Origin: Rhodobacterales bacterium
GTDB taxonomy: Bacteria; Pseudomonadota; Alphaproteobacteria; Caulobacterales; Hyphomonadaceae
DNA: 64,000 nucleotides
Assembly (NCBI GenBank): GCA_014763715.1
Contig: JACXUV010000018.1
Coordinates: 16,053-80,052 of the forward strand
Direction of reading: 5' to 3'
The notes beneath the pieces were generated by a model. That model made no database searches. It was not told the origin of the DNA and worked only from the letters and a program-made list of their open reading frames with translations. Position numbers and translations under genes: made by a program. This document shows, piece by piece, positions 33,977 to 43,082 of the stretch; position 1 is the stretch's first letter; each line of letters opens with the position of its first letter.

Positions 33977-35285
33977 ATGATCCTCTCCCGTATGCGGGGC
34001 CTGATGGCCACCGGTGCTCTGGCCCCCGGAAGTCGCTTCGCAATATGCCTCGCTGCTGTACCTCATCAAGAACGCCGCCAAGATCAATGAAGGCGTGCTG
34101 CCGCCGGAAGAGCTGGGCGCACGTGCCATCGACGACAAGACGCTGGAACTGACGCTGGAATACCCGGCGCCGTACCTGCCGGGCCTGTTGTCGCACTACA
34201 CGACCTATCCGGTGCCGAGCCATGCCATCGAGACCTATGGCGATGCCTGGATCCAGCCTGAAAACATCGTGGTGAACGGTCCGTACAAGCTGGTCTACTG
34301 GCGCACGGGTGACCAGCTGGTCGCCGACAAGAACCCGACCGGCTTCGGCGCGGACAATGTCTGCTTCGACCGCGTGGTCTATTTCGAGCTGGAAGACCTG
34401 ACCTCGGTCGAAAACAAGATCCAGGCCGGTGAGATGGACGTGAACAACGCCTTCGACGGTGCCCGCCAGGCCGAAATCGAGGCCAAGCTGCCGGGCTGGG
34501 TGCGCACCACGCCGGCCCTGATCACGACGTACTGGTCGTTCAATTCCCAGGTTGCCCCGTTCGACGATGTGCGCGTGCGCAAGGCGCTCTCCATGGCGCT
34601 CGACCGGGAGTTCATGGTGAAAAGCGTTCTGACGCCGGGCTATGTGCCGGCCTATTCCATGGTGCCTCCGGGGATCGACAATTATGACGCCCCGCGTCCG
34701 CATGTGGACTGGGAGAATGTCCCGCGTGCCGACCGCTTGGCCGAGGCCAAGCGTCTTCTGGAAGAGGCCGGGTACGGGCCGGACAAGCCGCTGGAGTTCG
34801 AATACATCCACCGCTCGACGGACGATAACCCGAAGGTCGCTCCGGTAGCGCAGGCCAACTGGGCCGAGATTGCCCCCTGGGTGAAACCGACCATCGTGAA
34901 GCAGGACACCAAGGTTCTTTATGCCCGCCTGCGCCAGTCGGACTTCCAGGTCGCCGATGCCGCCTGGGTCGCGGACTTCGATGACCCGATCAACTTCCTC
35001 TATCTGCTGAAATCCGACACCGGCCAGCAGAACTACGGCAATTACAGCAATCCGGAATATGATGCGCTGCTCGTGCGCTCCAATTCGGAACTCGACCTGA
35101 AGAAGCGGGCCGAGACCTTTGCCGAGGCTGAAGAGCTGATGCTGAACGATTATCCGATCACGCCGATGTGGTTCCAGGTGACCAAGAATCTGGTCGACCC
35201 GACGCTTCAGGGGTTTGAGGACAATGCCAAGGATCAGCACCGCTCGCGCTTCATGTGCCGGGATGGTATGAAAACAGCCGAATAG
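33977..35285 (+). pseudogene. Family 5 ABC peptide-binding protein, deleted and frameshifted
   Basis: A ribosome site (TAGGAG) and ATG at 33977 begin a signal peptide, MILSRMRGLMATGALA, but this frame then reaches a stop near base 34090. In another frame, from about 34029 to 35285, runs about 418 residues of a family 5 solute-binding protein (starting EVASQYASLLYLIKNAAKIN; including GPYKLVYWRTGDQLVADKN and SNSELDLKKRAETFAEAEELM). Full-length proteins are about 500-560 residues, so roughly 100-130 residues after the signal are missing. The simplest account is one internal deletion that joined the signal sequence out of frame to the middle of the gene. No permease or ATPase genes of the transporter are nearby. 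An assembly artefact is not excluded. Confidence 0.8.
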
Positions 35286-35310
35286 GCACCGCTGAATAGG
35301 GGGAGGCGGC

Positions 35311-36396
35311 ATGAGCCATGACATGGAAGCCGTCGGGGCTGCCTCCCTCGGCGCGCTGACATCCGGCGAACATCATCCGGTCACGCAGGGCGAACCCTGC
35401 CGCAATTGCGGGGAAATCGTCGCCGAGCGCTATTGTACGCGCTGCGGGCAGCTCGCCTCCAACTTTCACCGGCCGTTCTTCAGCCTGGTGGCATCGAGCC
35501 TGGCCGACACGTTTGCGCTCGACAGCCGGCTGTGGCGCTCGGTGCCGATGTTGCTGTTCCGGCCGGGGCGGATGACGCGCAACTACCTGGACGGCAAGCG
35601 CGCCCGTTATGTGCCGCCCTTCCGGCTGTTCCTGCTCACGTCCGTCATATTCTTCCTTACCGTGTTTGGCCTCGGCGACCAGCTCGGCTGGTACAAGGAC
35701 TGGCACATTGCTCCCGGTTCGCCGGTGCAAGTGTCTGAGACGGATCGGGACAGCGCCATTGCGGCCCTGAAGGAACAACTCGCCCGCGAGGACTTGTCCC
35801 CCGAAAGCCGGGCCCGGGCGACGGCCGCGCTGGAAGCCTTCGAAACCGATGTGCAACTGCCCTTCGTGGCAGAGGACGGCACCGTCGACCGCCAGGCGCT
35901 GGATGAGGCCATTGAGCAGAGGGCCAATGATGGCGCCTCGCCGGCGGAAATCCGGGAATTGAAGCGGGCAGGGGAGCAGGTGGCCCGCGTTTTCGAGAAT
36001 CAGGACCAGTTCGCCGCGCGTTTCCGGGAGTGGGCACCGCGCTTCAGCCTGATGTTCATGCCGCTTCTGGCGCTGATGCTGACCATTCTTTACGCGTGGC
36101 GGCGCAAGGTCTTCGTCTACGACCATGTGATCGTGGCGCTGCACTTCCAGACCTTCGTTTACAGCCTGTTGACCATGCTGCTGCTCTGCGCGGCTTTCCT
36201 GCACACAGGGGTGGGCTGGCTGGTCACGGCCGGCAGCTGCTGGGGCATCTGGTATCTCTACCGCCTGCTCCGGGTGACCTATGGCACCGGCCGCTTCATG
36301 GCGGCGCTTCGTACCTCCATTTTGTTGATTCTGGGCATAACCGTGCTGTTTCTGCTGGCCCTTGGGCTGGTTATCCTCAGTTTTCTCCTCACCTGA
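35311..36396 (+). CDS. DUF3667 membrane protein with zinc-ribbon-like start
   Basis: A 361-residue protein with paired cysteines near the N-terminus (CRNCGEIVAERYCTRCGQ, residues 30-47), a zinc-ribbon-like element. A membrane-associated block follows: PGRMTRNYLDGKRARYVPP is typical of DUF3667, then a first membrane helix. A long polar loop of Ala/Glu-rich helix (residues about 140-235) separates it from four C-terminal membrane helices. The function of the family is not known. GGGAGG precedes the ATG at 35311, 25 bases after the pseudogene's stop codon. Confidence 0.8.
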   Translation: MSHDMEAVGAASLGALTSGEHHPVTQGEPCRNCGEIVAERYCTRCGQLASNFHRPFFSLVASSLADTFALDSRLWRSVPMLLFRPGRMTRNYLDGKRARYVPPFRLFLLTSVIFFLTVFGLGDQLGWYKDWHIAPGSPVQVSETDRDSAIAALKEQLAREDLSPESRARATAALEAFETDVQLPFVAEDGTVDRQALDEAIEQRANDGASPAEIRELKRAGEQVARVFENQDQFAARFREWAPRFSLMFMPLLALMLTILYAWRRKVFVYDHVIVALHFQTFVYSLLTMLLLCAAFLHTGVGWLVTAGSCWGIWYLYRLLRVTYGTGRFMAALRTSILLILGITVLFLLALGLVILSFLLT

Positions 36397-36576
36397 CCGC
36401 GTTTGCCTCGCAAACTGAGGCAAATAAACCACACCCCGCCGGTTTCGATGACAGAACGGTAACGGCGCGTTGACGCTTAGGTGACGAGGGCCTTATCGAT
36501 ATGGCCAAGTCCCGGATTTCAGGGGTCCGGGCATGCATCTCTCATGAGATGCGGTTCAACTTTTGGAGGTACTATA

Positions 36577-39500
36577 GTGAACGGGAAAACCATGAAGTCC
36601 CGCCTGCTTGCCTCGTCCGTTTTTGCGGGCGCAGCATTCATGGCGCAGGCGAACATGCTCGCCATTGCCCAGGAAGCGGACGAAGCCGTCGATACCGTGG
36701 AAACAACCACGGAAGACGCCACCGCCCGCCAGCAAACGGTCTACGTGACGGGTTCGCGTATTCAGTCGCCGAACATGACGACGACCAGCCCGGTTTCGTC
36801 TGTTTCGGCTGAAGACATCAAACTGCAGGGTGTTACCCGCGTTGAAGACCTGGTCACCCAGCTGCCGCAGGCTTTCGCCTCGCAGAACTCGACCGTTTCC
36901 AACGGTGCATCCGGTACCGCAACGGTCTCGCTGCGTAACCTCGGCGCTGAGCGTACGCTGGTCCTGATCGACGGCAAGCGCATGCCTTACGGCTCGCCGA
37001 ATGACGCCGCAGCCGACCTCAACCTGATCCCGGGCGCGCTGGTTGAGCGCGTTGACGTCCTGACGGGCGGCGCTTCGGCTGTCTACGGTTCGGACGCTAT
37101 TGCCGGCGTCGTCAACTTCATCATGAAGAGTGACTTCGAAGGCGTTCAGGTCGACACGCAGTATGGCTTCTACCAGCACAACAACGACTACGACACGAAC
37201 GGCAACCTTCGTGACGTGATCTCGCAGCGTGCTGTTGGCAACCCGGCGCAGTTCCAACTGCCGGGCGACAACATCATGGACGGTTACTCGAAAGAGATCA
37301 CCGCCATCATGGGTATCAACACCGATGACGGCCGTGGTAACCTGACCGCATGGCTTGGCTACCGTAACAACGACGAAGTGATGCAAGCCGACCGTGACTA
37401 TTCGGCATGCTCCATCGGTTCTGCCTCGGCAACCGGCTTCACCTGCGGTGGTTCCTCGACCTCCTATCCGGGCCGTTTCACCGACTTCTCGACCTTCAAC
37501 TACACGATCGATCAGGCCACCGGCGAATTCCGTGACTTCAACGGCGACCTCGACCAGTACAACTACGGTCCGCTGAACTTCTATCAGCGTCCGGACCAGC
37601 GTTACACGGTCGGCTTCAACGGCCACTACCAGGTCAACGACTATGTCGAAGCCTACTCCCAGTTCATGTTCATGGACTATGAGTCGAACTCGCAGATCGC
37701 TCCGTCGGGTAACTTCTTCGCAACCAGCACCCTGAACTGCGACAACCCGCTCGTCTCGGATTCGCAGCTGGCAGCTATCGGCTGTACGCAGGCGATGATC
37801 GACGCTGGCGACTCCATCGACATGTACATCGCTCGTCGTAACGTCGAAGGCGGCGGCCGTCAGGACCACCTGGGCTACCAGACCTATCGCGGCGTTGCTG
37901 GCCTGCGCGGTGACCTCTACAAGGCTCCGGGCTGGACCTATGACGTGTCGGCTCAGTACTCGCAGGTCTCCCTGACCCGCGCTTACACGAACGAGTTCTC
38001 GATCACGCGCATGAACCGCGCTCTGGATGTTATTACGGGTCTGGATGCAGACGATCCGCTGCGTAATGATGAAACGCATAACCTTGCACCAGGCGAGATC
38101 GGTTGCCGCAGCGTCGACAATGGCACCGATCCGAACTGTCTGCCGTGGGATATCTTCACGATCGGCAACGTGACCCCGGAAGCTCTGTCTTACCTGCAGG
38201 TTCCGCTGCTCCAGAACGGTACGACGACCCAGAACATCGTGTCTGGCGTTCTGACCGGTGACATTGGCCAGTACGGCTTCAAATCGCCGGCAGCGAACAG
38301 CGGCCTTCAGGTTGCTATCGGTGCTGAATACCGCCGCGACGCTCTGGAATCGATCACCGACAACTCGTTCGCAACGGGTGACGGCGCTGGCCAGGGTGGC
38401 CCGACCATCGGCATGTCCGGTGCAATCGATGCCTACGAACTCTTCGGCGAATTCCAGATGCCGCTGATCGAAGGCAAGCCGGGCGTTGAGCTCCTCTCCA
38501 TCGAGGGTGCTTATCGTTACTCCGACTACTCCACGGGCATCAGCTCCGACTCGTACAAACTCGGTGCAGACTATGCTCCGACGTCGGACATCCGCTTCCG
38601 TGCTTCCTACCAGCAGGCCGTTCGCGCACCGAACGTCATCGAGCTGTTCCAGGCACAGGGCTTCAACCTGTTCGACATGGACGATGACCTCTGCGACTTC
38701 ACCGATCCGGCCGGCGACGGCACGGGTGGTGCAGCTTGTATCGGTACGAACCCGTGGCAGGTGACTCAGGCACAAGCTGATGGCGGTGCTCTGACCTCGC
38801 CGGCAGGCCAGTACAACTACCTGCAAGGTGGTAACCCGGACCTGCAGCCGGAAGAAGCTGAAACCTGGACGGTTGGCTTCGTGGCAACGCCGTCGTTCCT
38901 GCCGGGCTTCTCGGCATCGGTCGACTACTATGACATCCAGATCACCAAGGCGATCTCGACTGTCGGCGCATCGATCAGCATGCAGCTCTGCTACCTCGAA
39001 GGTGACGCAGATGCCTGTAACCGCATCGTTCGTAACGCTAACGGCCAGCTCTGGGTCGGCAGCGGTAACGTGATCGACACGAACACCAACATCGGTGGTG
39101 TGTCGACCTCGGGTATCGACGTCTCGGCTGCTTACGGCATGGACATCGGTACGTACGGTTCGCTGAACTTCACGATGAACGGCACCTGGCTCGACAGCAT
39201 GGACTGGGATCCGATCGGTCAGTCCTTCGCTGAGTACAGCTGTGTTGCTGCTTATGGTAACGACTGCCTTGCGCCGACTCCGGAATGGCGTCACCGCGCC
39301 CGCGTCAGCTGGACCACCCCGGTTGACGGTCTCGATGTCTCCGCTACCTGGCGTTACATCGGTTCCGTGGATCTGAAGTCGGGCGACAGCTATGTCACCG
39401 GCCGTGTGGACTCCTCTCTGGACGCTCAGAACTACATCGACCTGGCCGGCACTTGGGCCGCGAAGGATTGGGTCACGTTCCGCGCTGGTGTGAACAACGT

Positions 39501-39621
39501 GCTGGATCAAGATCCGCCGCTGTCCGCTTCGACCGGTACGACGGGTAACGGTAACACCTACCCGCAGACCTATGACGCTCTGGGCCGTTACTTCTTCGTC
39601 GGCGCGACGTTCGACTTCTAA
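36577..39621 (+). CDS. TonB-dependent receptor
   Basis: A 1,014-residue outer-membrane receptor. A signal peptide ends near LAIAQEAD, an acidic stretch leads into a TonB-box-like VYVTGSRI, and the plug domain follows (VTRVEDLVTQLPQ, LRNLGAERTLVLIDGKRM, GGASAVYGSDAIAGVVNF). The 22-strand barrel ends with GATFDF, a terminal aromatic as required for outer-membrane insertion. The large size, cysteine pairs in loops and plug type are characteristic of Caulobacter/Hyphomonas receptors; the ligand is unknown. The codons are strongly biased (GCT, GGT, CGT) as in the ribosomal genes, implying heavy expression. GTG at 36577 is preferred: GGAGGT lies 6 bases upstream; ATG at 36592 is an alternative. Confidence 0.93.
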   Translation: MNGKTMKSRLLASSVFAGAAFMAQANMLAIAQEADEAVDTVETTTEDATARQQTVYVTGSRIQSPNMTTTSPVSSVSAEDIKLQGVTRVEDLVTQLPQAFASQNSTVSNGASGTATVSLRNLGAERTLVLIDGKRMPYGSPNDAAADLNLIPGALVERVDVLTGGASAVYGSDAIAGVVNFIMKSDFEGVQVDTQYGFYQHNNDYDTNGNLRDVISQRAVGNPAQFQLPGDNIMDGYSKEITAIMGINTDDGRGNLTAWLGYRNNDEVMQADRDYSACSIGSASATGFTCGGSSTSYPGRFTDFSTFNYTIDQATGEFRDFNGDLDQYNYGPLNFYQRPDQRYTVGFNGHYQVNDYVEAYSQFMFMDYESNSQIAPSGNFFATSTLNCDNPLVSDSQLAAIGCTQAMIDAGDSIDMYIARRNVEGGGRQDHLGYQTYRGVAGLRGDLYKAPGWTYDVSAQYSQVSLTRAYTNEFSITRMNRALDVITGLDADDPLRNDETHNLAPGEIGCRSVDNGTDPNCLPWDIFTIGNVTPEALSYLQVPLLQNGTTTQNIVSGVLTGDIGQYGFKSPAANSGLQVAIGAEYRRDALESITDNSFATGDGAGQGGPTIGMSGAIDAYELFGEFQMPLIEGKPGVELLSIEGAYRYSDYSTGISSDSYKLGADYAPTSDIRFRASYQQAVRAPNVIELFQAQGFNLFDMDDDLCDFTDPAGDGTGGAACIGTNPWQVTQAQADGGALTSPAGQYNYLQGGNPDLQPEEAETWTVGFVATPSFLPGFSASVDYYDIQITKAISTVGASISMQLCYLEGDADACNRIVRNANGQLWVGSGNVIDTNTNIGGVSTSGIDVSAAYGMDIGTYGSLNFTMNGTWLDSMDWDPIGQSFAEYSCVAAYGNDCLAPTPEWRHRARVSWTTPVDGLDVSATWRYIGSVDLKSGDSYVTGRVDSSLDAQNYIDLAGTWAAKDWVTFRAGVNNVLDQDPPLSASTGTTGNGNTYPQTYDALGRYFFVGATFDF

Positions 39622-39648
39622 GTCGGCTCGCCCAACGGCAAAATCGGG

Positions 39649-39678
39649 AACGGCGGTCCTTCGGGACCGCCGTTTTCT
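39649..39678 (+). terminator. Rho-independent terminator of the TonB-dependent receptor
   Basis: AACGGCGGTCC (39649-39659) and GGACCGCCGTT (39664-39674) form an 11-bp stem with a TTCG tetraloop, followed by a T-rich tail, 28 bases after the receptor stop codon. Confidence 0.92.
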
Positions 39679-39756
39679 TTTGGGGTGTGTATCTGGCGGG
39701 AAGGGCGGACCGGTACTGCCAGGTGCACTCAACTGCAAAGCGCACTCAGGCGCCCG

Positions 39757-39789
39757 CCATACACGGTCCATACACGGTGTTTACATGGT
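39757..39789. repeat. Three tandem 11-bp repeats in an intergenic region
   Basis: CCATACACGGT occurs twice in a row (39757-39767 and 39768-39778), then a diverged copy GTTTACATGGT (39779-39789). The 11-bp period would put each copy on one face of the helix. The region 39679-39846 contains no supported gene. Confidence 0.5.
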
Positions 39790-39846
39790 GCTTTTTATTG
39801 CCCGCTGCGGCCGGACTATCCAACCGGTTCGCGTCGGAGGGCGGCG

Positions 39847-40740
39847 TCAGTCGTCTGCGCGCCAGCGGGCATAGATCGCCGTCGGAAGCAGGCGGTCGGA
39901 GTCTTTCTGGGGCAGGGCCATCTCGCCCATTTCCATCGTGCCGCCGAAGGGCTTCAGCCGGTCTGCCAGGGCCTGGGCCAGGGCGAGGTATGACAGGCGC
40001 ACGGCGTAGGCCGTGAGGATCACGAAGCGTGGCCGGTCACTTAAAAGGTCGCGCACAGTGTCCAGTAATTCCGGGAGATTTTCCTCAAACCGCCAGGTCT
40101 CGTTCTTGGGGCCGCGGCCGAATTTCGGCGGGTCCAGGATGATCGCGTCATAGCGGTTGCCACGTCGGATTTCACGGGCGGTGAACTTCATCGCATCGTC
40201 GGCGATCCAGCGGATGGGGCGGTCATCCAGGCCGCTGAGGGACTGGTTTTCCTTGCCATAGCCGTTCGATTTGGGGCTCGCATCGAGGTGGATGACCTCT
40301 GCGCCGGCGGCTGCGCAGGCGAGCGACATCATTCCGGTATAACCGAAAAGATTCAAGGCACTGATGGGGCGTCCGGCGGTGCGGATCTGTTCCTGTGCGA
40401 AGCGCCAGTGGACCGAATGTTCCTGGAAAATGCCCATGTGCCGGAAGGCGGTGCGGCGGGCGTTGAAGGTCAGCCCGTTCCAGCGCATCGGCCAGGTGTC
40501 CAGCGCTTTGGGGGAGAGGATTTCCCAGCTGCCGGAGCCATCTTCATCATTGTTTTTGCTGGAAAAACGGGCATCCGCACGCCAGCTTTGCACGGGCTGG
40601 GCCGGTTCCCAGAAGGCCTGCGGGTCCGGCCGGATCACGGTCTGGCTGCCGAAGCGTTCCAGCTTCTGCAGGTGGCCGGAATCGAGCAGGGCATAGTCTT
40701 CCCAGTCGTCCGCGACGAGCAGTTTTGTCTCAGTTTTCAT
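39847..40740 (-). CDS. Class I SAM-dependent methyltransferase, RlmI-like core
   Basis: A 297-residue methyltransferase whose SAM-binding domain has NLFGYTGMMSLACAAAGAEV (motif I), HLDASPKS (motif II), ENQ and ILDPPKFGRG (motif IV). This set is typical of the 23S rRNA m5C methyltransferase RlmI and related enzymes, but no N-terminal PUA domain is present, as its N-terminus (MKTETKLLVADDWEDYALL) differs. Target unknown, probably rRNA. The start overlaps the stop of the preceding TrmH-family gene by 4 bases (ATGA), so the two are translationally coupled. Confidence 0.82.
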   Translation of the reverse strand: MKTETKLLVADDWEDYALLDSGHLQKLERFGSQTVIRPDPQAFWEPAQPVQSWRADARFSSKNNDEDGSGSWEILSPKALDTWPMRWNGLTFNARRTAFRHMGIFQEHSVHWRFAQEQIRTAGRPISALNLFGYTGMMSLACAAAGAEVIHLDASPKSNGYGKENQSLSGLDDRPIRWIADDAMKFTAREIRRGNRYDAIILDPPKFGRGPKNETWRFEENLPELLDTVRDLLSDRPRFVILTAYAVRLSYLALAQALADRLKPFGGTMEMGEMALPQKDSDRLLPTAIYARWRADD

Positions 40741-41558
40741 CGGAAATCCCGCTGCCGCCAGGCTTCGTACACCATGATCGCCGTCGCCTGCGCCAAATTC
40801 AAACTATCCGCCCCGCCGCGCATGGGGATTAGGACGAGTTGGTCGCAGTCGGCTTCGACGGCGGGGGGGAGGCCGGCCTGTTCGTTGCCCATCAGGATGA
40901 CTGTATCCTGTTGCAGATTCACCAGATCGTGGCGCTCGGTGCCGTTTACGGAGGCGGCGACGGAGGCGAGGCCTGCCTTGCGGCGCCAGGTTTCGAATTC
41001 TTCGTAGGAGGCGGCCGCGAAGGGCATGTCGAACAGCGAGCCCATAGAGGCGCGTACGGCCTCGAAACTGTAAGGGTCACAACAGGTTCCGACGAGGATC
41101 ACCCCATCCGCACCGGCACAGTCGGCGGTCCGCAGGATGGTGCCCAGATTGCCCGGATCACGCACTTCATAAAGGGCGACGAAAAGCGACTTCCGCGGAC
41201 TATCCCGGACTTCCAGCTGGTCAAGCGTGACTTTGCGCTGCTTGAACGTTGCTATGACGGACTGGGCATTGTCCTTGTGCGTGATCTTCGACATCAGCCG
41301 TTCCGGCACCAGCACCACGCGCGCGCCGGCGGCCTCGGCCTTGTCGGCGAGGGCGGCGATGTGCGGGCGGTCTGCCACGGCGGCGGCAACGATCAGCGTG
41401 TCCGGCTGCCAGTTATTGGCGAGGCCCTGTTCCACGAGACGCGCGCCCTCGGCCAGGAACAGGCCGCTGGTCTGGCGCTCTTTTTTCCGCTCCAGCCCCT
41501 TGAGGGATTTGATCAGCGGGTTGGACGGGGAGGTCAGGGTTTCTGGCGGACGTTTCAT
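40737..41558 (-). CDS. TrmH/SpoU-family RNA 2'-O-methyltransferase
   Basis: A 273-residue protein with an N-terminal substrate-binding domain (SPSNPLIKSLKGLERKKER) and a C-terminal SpoU domain with the knot motifs: YEVRDPGNLGTILRTAD (motif 1), ILMGNEQAGLP (motif 2) and IPMRGGADSLNLAQA (motif 3). It methylates the 2'-hydroxyl of an rRNA or tRNA base; the site is unknown. The ATG at 41558 begins a homologous N-terminus; a longer frame to 41612 is non-conserved. It is the first gene of a pair with the class I methyltransferase, suggesting a joint RNA-modification operon. Confidence 0.85.
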   Translation of the reverse strand: MKRPPETLTSPSNPLIKSLKGLERKKERQTSGLFLAEGARLVEQGLANNWQPDTLIVAAAVADRPHIAALADKAEAAGARVVLVPERLMSKITHKDNAQSVIATFKQRKVTLDQLEVRDSPRKSLFVALYEVRDPGNLGTILRTADCAGADGVILVGTCCDPYSFEAVRASMGSLFDMPFAAASYEEFETWRRKAGLASVAASVNGTERHDLVNLQQDTVILMGNEQAGLPPAVEADCDQLVLIPMRGGADSLNLAQATAIMVYEAWRQRDFR

Positions 41559-41657
41559 GGCTTGTGTATGGCGTGTGGCGGGACTCTTGCGACGGGTCCC
41601 TGAATAGGGCATCCCATCACAAAGGGAATGCCTAACAGGAGGTTAGCGGGGTCCCGA

Positions 41658-43082
41658 ATGAAAATGCTCGATTACCTGCTGGCGCCAGTCGCGCTGGTGG
41701 GCCTCGTGGCAACGGGATGGTGGGGGCTGTACCAGTCTCCGCAGCGGCCTGCAAACCTGGCCGCGCAGCTTGAGCAGGATGCCAACGCCGCCCTTGCCCG
41801 AAATGGATACGACTGGGCCCATGTGCGCATGAACGGCCAGCGGGCTGTGCTGACGGGGGCTGCCCCGTCGGAAGATGCGGCCATGGCAGCTGCCGAGACC
41901 ATTCTGCATTCAGCCTGGACGGGCGGTGTCGTCGTGGGCGGGGTAACGGTGGTGGAGGTTGCGGTCGATCCCGGCCTGCCGGTTTCGCCGTTTTCCTGGC
42001 GTGCGCAGAAACTGGCCGATGGCCGTATCATCCTGTCCGGACATGTGCCTTCGCGCATGATCGCCAGTCAGATCGAGGCGGAGGCGACGCGCCTGTCCGG
42101 CGGGCAGGCACCGGAAAACCGCATGGAAGTCGCCGCCGGTGCGCCGGGAGGCAACTGGCAGGGCGTGGCCCGGTTCGGTCTGGCTCTTCTGTCGGAACTG
42201 GATAGCGGCGATGTGCGCCTGATCGACAACACGCTGCGTGTTGGCGGGGTGGAAGCCGACCCGGCGGAGCGGGCACGCCTGTCGGCGCAGGTCTCCGCGC
42301 TGGCAGCGCCTTATCGCGGCGCGCCGCTGATCAAGGGCCTGCCTGTCTGGACGGCGACTTATACGCCGGATGGGCTGGTGCTTGCGGGCAAGGTGCGGAC
42401 CGAGGCGCAGCGGATGGACTTGCTGGGCATCGCACAGGCACAGGCTACGGGAAGCGTGATCGACCAGATGACGCTGGCCCCGGACATGCCCGATGCCTGG
42501 GTGGCGCCCGTGCGGACGGGCCTTGCCTCCTTTGCCCGGTTCCGGAATGGAGAAATGGGCTACTATCCCGCTGAAGGCGATGTCGGCATCGCCATCGAAG
42601 GTGAAGCGCCGCCCAGCGCCATCCATTTCCTGAAGCAGGACATGACCCATGCCGGGGCGGGCCTGCCGGTTACAGTCTGGGCCTATCCGGTGGATGTGGA
42701 CGTGCCAGAAGTTCAGGGGATCGACTTTGGGGGTGACCCCGTCGCGGCCTGCCAGCAGGGCATGGATGCTGTGCTGGCAGCGAATCCTGTTGTGTTTGAA
42801 GGGGAGGGCGCAGTCCTTTCCCGTGAGAGCGGCGCGGCGCTCGACAAGGCTCTGGCCGTGTCACATCTCTGCCTAGCTGATCTGGTATTCGAGGTGGATG
42901 GACCTGCCGATTCGGCGCGCGCTGAAGCGGTTGTGTCCTATTTCACGGCAGCCGGGTTTGACCCGGCCCGCCTGTCTGCGCTTGGCTATGGCCCTGACCC
43001 GTCAGGGCAGTCTAATGACAATGCAGAAGGCCAGGCGGCCAACCCGCGGATTGAAATCAGAGTTCTGACACGGAGCGACTAA
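41658..43082 (+). CDS. OmpA-like protein with BON-type repeats
   Basis: A 474-residue protein with one N-terminal membrane helix (about residues 4-22) and a periplasmic region. The first periplasmic segment (ALARNGYDWAHVRMNGQRAVLTG) has the BON pattern, and similar units recur further on (WTATYTPDGLVLAGKV). The last 110 residues resemble an OmpA peptidoglycan-binding domain (DLVFEVDG...RAEAVVSYFTAAGFDPARLSALGYG...NPRIEIRV), though the canonical arginine and aspartate positions cannot be confirmed by eye. The gene ends by overlapping the next ATG (TAATG), so translation is coupled. The ATG at 41658 is preferred over 41628. Confidence 0.72.
   Translation: MKMLDYLLAPVALVGLVATGWWGLYQSPQRPANLAAQLEQDANAALARNGYDWAHVRMNGQRAVLTGAAPSEDAAMAAAETILHSAWTGGVVVGGVTVVEVAVDPGLPVSPFSWRAQKLADGRIILSGHVPSRMIASQIEAEATRLSGGQAPENRMEVAAGAPGGNWQGVARFGLALLSELDSGDVRLIDNTLRVGGVEADPAERARLSAQVSALAAPYRGAPLIKGLPVWTATYTPDGLVLAGKVRTEAQRMDLLGIAQAQATGSVIDQMTLAPDMPDAWVAPVRTGLASFARFRNGEMGYYPAEGDVGIAIEGEAPPSAIHFLKQDMTHAGAGLPVTVWAYPVDVDVPEVQGIDFGGDPVAACQQGMDAVLAANPVVFEGEGAVLSRESGAALDKALAVSHLCLADLVFEVDGPADSARAEAVVSYFTAAGFDPARLSALGYGPDPSGQSNDNAEGQAANPRIEIRVLTRSD

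Noticed and set aside
36556..39771. 1,071-residue open frame opposite the TonB-dependent receptor
   Set aside because: Antisense of a strongly codon-biased gene; no signal, motifs or ribosome site.
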